Below, piece by piece: positions 7,210 to 12,119 of a stretch of 12,119 nucleotides of DNA. A program made the translations under genes and the position numbers. The stretch covers positions 1 to 12,119 of the forward strand of contig CALBST010000025.1 of the NCBI GenBank assembly GCA_937967425.1. Direction: 5' to 3'. The notes below the pieces were generated by a model. That model was given only the letters and a program-made list of their open reading frames with translations. It was not told the DNA's origin and made no database searches. Source of the DNA: an uncultured Caulobacteraceae bacterium (GTDB lineage: Bacteria; Pseudomonadota; Alphaproteobacteria; Caulobacterales; TH1-2). How positions within the stretch are numbered: position 1 is the first letter of the stretch; each line of letters opens with the position of its first letter.

Positions 7210-7370
7210 TGGCGGCCCACACACCCTTATTCCGAGCGTTTCTCCCACGTTAACAGCAATGACGTTGCAGAACCGTTGATGGCGCTGCGCACAACGAGGT
7301 TGATCAAAGTTCAACAAAGCTGGATTTTGTGGTTAGCGCGGATTAGCGTTTGCGACCTGGGGAGGTACTG
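7210..7370. promoter_or_regulatory. Divergent promoter region, kinase / LprI-like gene
   Basis: 161 nt between two start codons facing apart. At 7299-7315 is GTTGA-N7-TCAAC, with a perfect 8-bp palindrome TTGATCAA (7300-7307) overlapping its left arm. This is an operator candidate near the middle. TTAGCG occurs twice, at 7333-7338 and 7343-7348. The Shine-Dalgarno GGGGAGG (7359-7365) serves the plus gene. No clear sigma-70 promoter was recognised for either side. Confidence 0.4.
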
Positions 7371-8057
7371 ATGCGTGTTGTACTGATCGCGGCGGCGCTG
7401 ACGCTCGCCGGCATTGGATTTGGCGGCGAGGCGCGCGCGCAATCCCTCCAGTGCCGCCAGCAGATCACGCCTGAGCAGCGCGAAATTTGCGCCGAAGCCG
7501 AAATCGACGATCTCGACGATCAGGTGAAATATTGGCGCGGCGCAGCCCGGCAGTCTCAATCCGATTATGACTATTTCTTCAACCGGCGCGAACGCTGCGA
7601 CGGTGAGTTCGCCTGCATCGCGCGCGAGCTGCAAACGGAGATCTCCGAGCTGCAGGTGAGGATCGAGCCGGCGGCGCGTGCGCGCGTCCGCGAGGCCTAT
7701 GCCGGGCCGGTCGTGTTTCGAGCAACAACGCCGATGACCGAGCTGGACGCCGCGATGGACCGCATCGTCACGCGCGACTCCTGGGGCTGGATGTTCAATC
7801 GCTATGACCGCGGCAGCGTGCGCAACTCACGCTTCGCGCGGCTCCGCGACCGCACCTACATCGTTCAGAGCGATTACACCTATAATGGCGGCAGGCCCGG
7901 CTGGGTGCAGTTGCACGTCAGCGATAATCGCCTGGTCTGCGTGGAATACCACGACTTCGCCGGACAATGCCGGCCAATCGGCGCGCGGTCTTACTCTTAC
8001 GGACTGACGGCGCGTCTGCTCGGGGCAACGGCCGAGTACATGCTACGGAACTACTGA
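7371..8057 (+). CDS. Secreted six-cysteine protein with LprI-like N-terminal domain
   Basis: 228 residues from ATG 7371, with GGGGAGG 5 nt upstream; an in-frame TTG at 7350 is rejected. The signal peptide MRVVLIAAALTLAGIGFGGEARA probably cleaves before Gln24. The next region resembles DUF1311/LprI lysozyme-inhibitor-type domains: C28 followed by 'TPEQREIC' (C40), an LD pair (48-49), then 'NRRERCDGEFAC' (C76, C82) and 'ELQTEISELQ', the usual wrap of two Cys pairs. The C-terminal half (about 100-228) is unrecognised, with many aromatic residues and a further Cys pair in 'RLVCVEYHDFAGQC', suggesting three disulphides in the periplasm. LprI relatives inhibit lysozyme in some bacteria, but that function is not shown here. 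The last 15 nt overlap the convergent hydrolase gene. Confidence 0.7.
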   Translation: MRVVLIAAALTLAGIGFGGEARAQSLQCRQQITPEQREICAEAEIDDLDDQVKYWRGAARQSQSDYDYFFNRRERCDGEFACIARELQTEISELQVRIEPAARARVREAYAGPVVFRATTPMTELDAAMDRIVTRDSWGWMFNRYDRGSVRNSRFARLRDRTYIVQSDYTYNGGRPGWVQLHVSDNRLVCVEYHDFAGQCRPIGARSYSYGLTARLLGATAEYMLRNY

Positions 8058-9041
8058 ACCGAGCGCGAGCCGAAGGAATTCGGCGTCGGACCACTCGGGG
8101 CCGCGGCGGCGGCGCATGAGCGCTTGCAGGATGCCGGTGGCTTGGCGGGCGATGACGAGATCGAGCGCCGGAATGAGGTAAAGTCTCTGATTGCCGGCGC
8201 CGGCCGCCATCGAGATGCCGCCGAAGCGCTCGGAGAGGCGCGTGTCGATCTCTATGCCTGCGTTGCGTCCCGGCGGGACGAGGCCCGGACGCAAGAGCCA
8301 AAACGACAGGCCATAGCCGGGATTTGCGCGTGAGCCGATAAAGCAGTCACGCAGCGCGTCCGCATCGACGCGCCCCCCGCCGCCCTGCTGTACGAAATGA
8401 CCGAAGCGCGCCCAGTCGCGCGCGGTCAGGCCCGCGCCTGACGGCATGTGCGGCATGCCGTCAGCGCCGCGGCGCCAATGCGTGGGCTCGATGCCGAGCG
8501 GTGCAAAGATGCGGCGGCTGAGATAAGCAAGCGGATCGCCGTCAGTCTTGCGGCGGATGATCTCACCGAAGATTTGAAATGGCGTGGGGCCGTAGGCGAA
8601 CCGCTCGCCGGGTCGCGCCTCCGGTTGCTGAGCTATCGCGTCCACGTAAGCGGGCGGGCGCGCGATCGGCCCGCCGGTGATGCCGCTGGTCAGCGACAAG
8701 ATATGTCGAAGGGTGATGCGGCGGCGTTCATCGCCGCGCCATTCGGTGAGGGTGTCAGAGGCGCGCTCATCCCACGACGATACAAGCCCGTCCTGAATGG
8801 CGGCGGCGCACATGACGCCGGTGAAGCTCTTTGTGCCGCTGGCCAACTCCCAGCCGCGCGTTGGCCCGCCTTCGTTGGGGTAATCCTCGAAGACGACTTC
8901 CCCGCGCCGCAGCACGAGCATCGATACGCCGCGCCGCGCCGCGGAATAGGCAGCTGCGGCGGTGAAATCCAATGTTTGCGCGGCAGCGGGCGCAGCAACG
9001 CACGCGGCAGCGCTGGCGGCGAGAAAAGAGCGACGGTTCAT
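8043..9041 (-). CDS. Serine hydrolase, beta-lactamase/esterase (class C-like) fold, Tat-exported
   Basis: 332 residues from ATG 9041; in-frame ATG 9047 and GTG 9065 are alternatives. The N-terminus MNRRSFLAAS followed by an Ala-rich stretch is a twin-arginine signal, with cleavage likely near AAA-Q22. The catalytic SxxK is S68-G-T-K71 in ELASGTKSFTG. The second motif is Y150-G-P rather than YxN, as in some esterase-like members. The third, KTG-like motif is replaced by G281-A-G in AAGAGNQRLY. These variations suggest an esterase, peptidase or similar activity on an envelope or periplasmic substrate rather than beta-lactam hydrolysis. No Shine-Dalgarno is evident. No ampR-like regulator is nearby. 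The gene stands alone, between a PAS remnant and the convergent LprI-like gene. Confidence 0.85.
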   Translation of the reverse strand: MNRRSFLAASAAACVAAPAAAQTLDFTAAAAYSAARRGVSMLVLRRGEVVFEDYPNEGGPTRGWELASGTKSFTGVMCAAAIQDGLVSSWDERASDTLTEWRGDERRRITLRHILSLTSGITGGPIARPPAYVDAIAQQPEARPGERFAYGPTPFQIFGEIIRRKTDGDPLAYLSRRIFAPLGIEPTHWRRGADGMPHMPSGAGLTARDWARFGHFVQQGGGGRVDADALRDCFIGSRANPGYGLSFWLLRPGLVPPGRNAGIEIDTRLSERFGGISMAAGAGNQRLYLIPALDLVIARQATGILQALMRRRRGPEWSDAEFLRLALGSVVP

Positions 9042-9087
9042 GGGCATGACACGCCATAAACGCACAAACGGACGTGATCCGTCGCCG

Positions 9088-9255
9088 CTAAAGTGCGGAA
9101 AGAACGCTTAAGCAGGCGCGGCGGCGTTCATCGTCGCTCTGCTTTCGGGCGCTGATATCCACATACATGCCGATGAGGCCGGCGAACCGGCGCTGACGGC
9201 CGCGCTCCTTCAATGCGGCACGGTTATTCGGCGCTAAAGCAGCTACAATTTCCGG
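9088..9255 (-). pseudogene. Decayed end of a PAS/PAC-domain protein (remnant)
   Basis: In the 228-nt gap between the SDR and hydrolase genes, one minus frame is open from just after a TAG (9256-9258) to another TAG (9088-9090). It encodes 'RRFAGLIGMYVDISARKQ' followed by 'SDDERRRACL'. This is the typical end of a PAC motif (G...DIsxRK...EER), where a PAS domain passes into a coiled linker in sensor kinases and diguanylate cyclases. Only about 30 of the 55 residues look PAS-like. No proper start or ribosome-binding site is present and the upstream part of a PAS domain is missing, so it is best read as a fragment. A short real gene starting at TTG 9213 (41 residues) is less likely. The rest of the gap (9042-9087 and 9259-9269) shows nothing recognisable. 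Confidence 0.45.
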
Positions 9256-9269
9256 CTAGGCGAGACGGC

Positions 9270-10235
9270 TTAGATCGCTTCGAACTTCGCGCCGGTCATA
9301 CTCTCGCTGAGCTCCCAGAGCTTATCCGCCAGCACAGGATCGATGGCCCAGGGGCGCACGCCATCGAAGTCCTTGTGATCGGGCGGAACAAGCTTTGCGA
9401 TGTCGCAATCTTCGCAATAGACGCCGCCTTTGCCATCGAGCTGTGCGTTGGTGGCGCACCAGACGCTGGTGGCCGCGCCTTGCGACGGCGTCTTGAAGCG
9501 CTCGTTGACGTTGCCGTGCTCGTCAATCCAGCCCATGGCGCGCTTCTCTTGCTCGGGCATGAAGCGCTGAAGGTCAGTCATGATGCCGCCGGGATGAACC
9601 GCGAAGGCGCGGACGTTATGTGGTTCGCCACGCTTATCCAGGCCGATGGCGAAGAGCGAATTGGCCGACTTGGCGCGGCCGTAGGACATCCACTTGTTGT
9701 ATTCGGTGCGCTCGAAGTTGGGGTCTTCGAGGTCCGGCGGGCAGATGCGGTGGCCGATTGAACTCAGCGAGACGACGCGTGCGCCGTTGGCGGCTTTCAG
9801 CGCGGGCCAGAGGCGCGCGGTGAGCTGGAAGTGGCCGAGATGATTGGTGGCGAACTGCGCTTCGTAGCCGCGCGCATCGCGCATCAAGGGTGACGCCATG
9901 ATGGCGGCGTTGTTGATCAGGATGTCGAGCTTCTTGGTGCGCGAAAGGAAACCGCCGGCAAACGCGTCAATGCTCTTGGGATCGGCGAGATCGAGCGCGG
10001 CTTGTTCGACATTGGCGACGCCGGCGAGCGCGGCTTGCGCTTTCTCGGGCGTGCGCGCGGGAACGATGACGATCGCGCCGGCGGCGGCGAGTGCTTTGGT
10101 GGTCTCGAGGCCCAAGCCCGAATAGCCGCCGGTGACAATGGCGACTTTGCCGGTGAGATCGCGGCCACCGATGGCGTCGCGCGCTTCGGTGCGCATGCCA
10201 TAGCCTGAGTTGATGGGCTTTTGTTCTGTGGCCAT
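9270..10235 (-). CDS. Short-chain dehydrogenase/reductase (SDR), retinol-dehydrogenase/WWOX-like
   Basis: 321 residues, ATG to TAA. A Rossmann fold is clear: T35-G36-G37-Y-S-G40-L-G42 cofactor loop, R61 after the second strand (suggesting NADP(H)), D82-L83, N108-N-A-A, N131, catalytic S158/S159 in SLSSIGHR and Y185-x3-K189 in YGRAKSAN, then HPGGIMTDL. The overall layout resembles the long SDRs annotated as retinol dehydrogenase or WW-domain oxidoreductase-like, which reduce or oxidise carbonyl/hydroxyl groups; the substrate cannot be deduced. The tail carries two cysteines in YCEDCDIAKL. GGAG lies 8 nt before the start, inside a hairpin. It follows purT by 24 nt and probably shares its transcript, with no obvious metabolic link. 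Confidence 0.9.
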   Translation of the reverse strand: MATEQKPINSGYGMRTEARDAIGGRDLTGKVAIVTGGYSGLGLETTKALAAAGAIVIVPARTPEKAQAALAGVANVEQAALDLADPKSIDAFAGGFLSRTKKLDILINNAAIMASPLMRDARGYEAQFATNHLGHFQLTARLWPALKAANGARVVSLSSIGHRICPPDLEDPNFERTEYNKWMSYGRAKSANSLFAIGLDKRGEPHNVRAFAVHPGGIMTDLQRFMPEQEKRAMGWIDEHGNVNERFKTPSQGAATSVWCATNAQLDGKGGVYCEDCDIAKLVPPDHKDFDGVRPWAIDPVLADKLWELSESMTGAKFEAI

Positions 10236-10239
10236 TGCC

Positions 10240-10260
10240 GCGTCTCCGTTTTCGAGACGC
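10240..10260 (-). promoter_or_regulatory. Hairpin over the SDR ribosome-binding site
   Basis: GCGTCTC (10240-10246) and GAGACGC (10254-10260) are perfect 7-bp arms around a 7-nt loop. On the minus-strand mRNA the second arm includes most of the GGAG ribosome-binding site (10247-10244) of the SDR gene, and the first arm begins at the last base of the purT stop codon. The structure could hide the site unless ribosomes ending purT melt it. No T-run follows, so it is not a terminator. Confidence 0.5.
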
Positions 10261-11450
10261 TAGTCGGTGGCGATTGGTTTTACCAGCGAAGCCGCCTGCT
10301 TGGCCCTGGCCCTCGCCTCGCCCGTATCCTTCCCGCGCGAGACGGCGACGCCCATACGGCGCTTTTTGAAGCTCTCGGGTTTGCCGAACAGGCGGATCTC
10401 GGTTTCGGGGACGCTGAGCGCTTCGGCGACGCCATCGAAGGCAATGCCTTGCGCCTCCATGCCGCCATAGATGACGGCACTGGCGCCTGCGGCGCGAAGC
10501 GAGGTGTCGACGGGCAAGCCGAGAATGGCGCGGGCGTGGAGGGCGAATTCGCTTTGCACTTGAGAGACGAGCGTCACGAGGCCGGTGTCGTGCGGGCGTG
10601 GCGAGACTTCGCTGAACCAGACATCGTGGCCTTTGACGAAGAGTTCCACGCCGAAGATTCCGTAGCCGCCGAGCGCTTCGGTGACTTTGCCGGCAATGTC
10701 GCGCGCACTGGCGAGAGCTTTCGCGCTCATCGCTTGCGGCTGCCAGCTTTCGACGTAATCGCCATCGACTTGGACGTGGCCGATGGGTTCGCAGAAGTGC
10801 GTGCCGCTGGCGGCGCGGACAGTGAGCAAAGTAACTTCGAAATCGAACATCACCTGCCCTTCGACGATCACGCGCGGCTGCTTCACGCGCCCGGCGCTCA
10901 TGGCGTAGTCCCACGCTGGCGCGACATCGGCTTGCGATTTGAGGCGGCTCTGCCCTTTGCCCGAGGACGACATCACCGGCTTCACGAAATTTGGGAAGCC
11001 GATCTTGTCGACGGCGCCTTGCATCTCTTCGAGCGATGAGGCGAACGCATAGGGCGAGGTTGGGAGCTCCAGATCCTCGGCGGCGAGCACGCGGATGCGC
11101 TCGCGGTTCATGGTGTAGTGCGCGGCTTTCGCCGTTGGGATCACCGTGGCGAGCTTGTCGGCTTCGATGCGAACGAGTTCGTCGGTGGCGATGGCTTCGA
11201 TCTCGGGGACGATGAGGTGCGGACGCTCTTGCTCGACGAGAGCGCGGAGCGCCTTGGCGTCTGTCATGTCGATGACGTGGGCGCGGTGGGCCACTTGCTG
11301 GGCAGGCGCATTGGCGTAGCGGTCCACGACGATGGTTTCGACGCCGAGGCGCTGCAGTTCGATGACGACTTCCTTGCCCAGTTCGCCGCCACCGAGAAAC
11401 ATGACGCGGATGGCGGATGGAGAAAGCGGCGTGCCGATGCGGGTGTTCAT
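10260..11450 (-). CDS. purT: Formate-dependent phosphoribosylglycinamide formyltransferase (GAR transformylase 2)
   Basis: 396 residues, close to the usual 390-400. PurT is an ATP-grasp enzyme that makes formyl-GAR from GAR, formate and ATP in purine synthesis, avoiding the folate-dependent PurN. Signatures in order: G20-G-G-E-L-G-K at the N-terminal nucleotide/GAR site, VPEIEAIAT, the ATP-grasp loop '[14 protein letters not shown]', '[11 protein letters not shown]', '[22 protein letters not shown]' and 'SPRPHDTG' near the metal/formate site. The C-terminal region is the usual '[15 protein letters not shown]'. The start is ATG 11450, with only a weak AAAGG upstream. A REPIN-like repeat lies between it and ilvC. 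The SDR gene is 24 nt downstream. Confidence 0.95.
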   Translation of the reverse strand: MNTRIGTPLSPSAIRVMFLGGGELGKEVVIELQRLGVETIVVDRYANAPAQQVAHRAHVIDMTDAKALRALVEQERPHLIVPEIEAIATDELVRIEADKLATVIPTAKAAHYTMNRERIRVLAAEDLELPTSPYAFASSLEEMQGAVDKIGFPNFVKPVMSSSGKGQSRLKSQADVAPAWDYAMSAGRVKQPRVIVEGQVMFDFEVTLLTVRAASGTHFCEPIGHVQVDGDYVESWQPQAMSAKALASARDIAGKVTEALGGYGIFGVELFVKGHDVWFSEVSPRPHDTGLVTLVSQVQSEFALHARAILGLPVDTSLRAAGASAVIYGGMEAQGIAFDGVAEALSVPETEIRLFGKPESFKKRRMGVAVSRGKDTGEARARAKQAASLVKPIATD

Positions 11451-11482
11451 GGAGGGCCTTTAAGCATCTCTGTCTTCGTCAT

Positions 11483-11605
11483 TCCAGACTCGCGAAGCGC
11501 GGTGGTTCCGCCCATCTGGACCACCGGCGCCCTCGCCGGCTTGTTTTAACCGGCACATAGACTGCCCGTTGAAACACCGGATGCCGGCGAGGGCGCCGGC
11601 GGTCC
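11483..11605. repeat. REPIN-like inverted repeat with an attached imperfect hairpin
   Basis: Two 23-nt arms, 11518-11540 and 11583-11605, are reverse complements except for one position, separated by 42 nt. Each arm itself holds a palindrome: CCGGC-GCCCTC-GCCGG in the left and GCCGGC-GAGGGC-GCCGGC in the right. This is the architecture of paired REP units (REPIN). Just left, TCCAGA (11483-11488) and TCTGGA (11515-11520) form a further inverted repeat. The element fills the ilvC-purT gap and its right arm ends 4 nt from the ilvC stop codon. It may also shape or protect the ilvC mRNA end. No RAYT transposase is in the window, and other genome copies cannot be checked here. Confidence 0.6.
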
Positions 11606-11609
11606 GGAC

Positions 11610-12119
11610 TTACTTACCTAGCAGCGCGCGCACCTTGCGGCCCGCGTCTTCAATCGGGTGCGCGGCAGCCGCTTCGCGCAGCTTCGCGAGATTTGGCGCT
11701 CCTGCCCTGTGCTCGGCCATCCATTGTTGCGCGAACTTGCCGCTCTGCACATCGGCCATCACTGCGCGCATCGCGTCTTTGACGCGCGCATCGATAACGC
11801 GCGGGCCGGTGACGTATTCGCCGTACTCGGCTGTGTTGGAGATGGCGAGGTGCATGCCGGCTATGCCACGCTCATGGATGAGATCGGAGAGCAGTTTCAC
11901 TTCGTGCAGGCAATCGAAGTAAGCGAGTTCCGGCGGCGTACCGGCTTCAACTTGGACTTCCCAGGCAGTGCGGATGAGATGCGTGAGGCCGCCACACAGC
12001 ACGACTTGTTCACCGTAGAGATCGCCTTCGGTTTCGATCTTGAACGTCGACGGGATCATGCCGGCGCGGCCACAACCGATTGCGGCGGCGTATGAGTAAG
12101 CAAGCGCTTCGGCGCCGCC
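11610..12119 (-). CDS. ilvC: Ketol-acid reductoisomerase, C-terminal part, 5' end beyond window edge
   Basis: 169 residues plus TAA are visible; translation starts outside the window. The first residues, GGAEALAYSYAAAIGCGRAGMI, and then 'TFKIETEGDLYGEQVVLCGG', 'AYFDCLHEVKLL', 'MHLAISNTAEYGEYVTGPRVID' and 'AAHPIEDAGRKVRALLG' match the helical C-terminal domain of class I KARI, which makes 2,3-dihydroxy acids in valine, leucine and isoleucine synthesis with Mg2+ and NADPH. The metal-binding DxxxE (D and E of DLYGE) is present. The next ligand, usually Glu in YFECLHE, is Asp. The NADPH-binding N-terminal domain lies off the edge. The downstream gene on this strand is purT, after a REPIN-like repeat. 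Confidence 0.93.
   Translation of the reverse strand, partial: GGAEALAYSYAAAIGCGRAGMIPSTFKIETEGDLYGEQVVLCGGLTHLIRTAWEVQVEAGTPPELAYFDCLHEVKLLSDLIHERGIAGMHLAISNTAEYGEYVTGPRVIDARVKDAMRAVMADVQSGKFAQQWMAEHRAGAPNLAKLREAAAAHPIEDAGRKVRALLGK

Noticed and set aside
7210..7317. TTG start 36 codons upstream for the histidine kinase
   Set aside because: The added residues are not signal-like, and ATG 7209 puts a normal short cytoplasmic tail before TM1.
9178..9191. GCCGG-CGAA-CCGGC hairpin as a terminator for the SDR gene
   Set aside because: The stem has only 5 bp and no T-run on either strand, and it lies within the PAS-like frame where GC-rich palindromes arise by chance.
10221..11039. Plus-strand open frame (272 codons) antisense to purT
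   Set aside because: The purT reading on the minus strand is unambiguous; the antisense frame has no motif.
1..12119. CRISPR array, tRNA/rRNA genes, insertion sequence or prophage
   Set aside because: No regularly spaced direct repeats, no cloverleaf-like sequence, and no transposase or phage protein was seen on either strand.

Overview
The window is a GC-rich (roughly 60-65% by eye), densely packed bacterial chromosome segment. Codon use, short gaps, few strong Shine-Dalgarno sites and the protein mix suggest an alphaproteobacterium, plausibly near Caulobacterales/Hyphomonadaceae. That mix includes a lipoprotein PQQ-type sugar dehydrogenase, PurT, an LprI-like secreted protein and a PadR-HAAS pair. 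The placement is inference; no rRNA or other phylogenetic marker is present.

Layout, left to right. (1) 1-2398, minus strand: a GIY-YIG single-domain protein, a VTT/DedA-type membrane protein and a PQQ-dependent sugar/sorbosone dehydrogenase lipoprotein cut by the left edge. (2) 2497-3435, plus strand: a 2OG-Fe(II) oxygenase of the isopenicillin N synthase type, with an intrinsic-terminator-like hairpin inside its 3' end. (3) 3437-5543, minus strand: a compact PadR regulator / HAAS membrane protein / degenerate M23 peptidase cluster. Its promoter region carries a palindromic operator candidate. (4) 5590-7209, minus: a CHASE4 hybrid-free sensor histidine kinase with no adjacent response regulator. 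(5) 7371-8057, plus: a secreted LprI-like six-cysteine protein, overlapping tail-to-tail with (6) a Tat-type serine hydrolase (8043-9041, minus). (7) 9066-9269: an intergenic stretch holding what looks like the decayed C-terminal end of a PAS/PAC domain. (8) 9270-12119, minus strand: the end of ilvC, a REPIN-like inverted repeat, purT, and a short-chain dehydrogenase whose ribosome-binding site lies in a hairpin.

Most genes are ordinary housekeeping or accessory functions: branched-chain amino acid synthesis (ilvC), purine synthesis (purT), sugar oxidation, envelope maintenance and sensing. I see no phage, transposase, CRISPR array, tRNA or rRNA, and no convincing new multi-gene system. The most unusual items are small-scale: the terminator inside a coding sequence, the PAS remnant, the REPIN-like element, the hairpin over the SDR ribosome-binding site, the PadR operator candidate, an Asp in place of a usual Glu metal ligand in IlvC, and an M23 domain lacking its usual HxxxD histidine.
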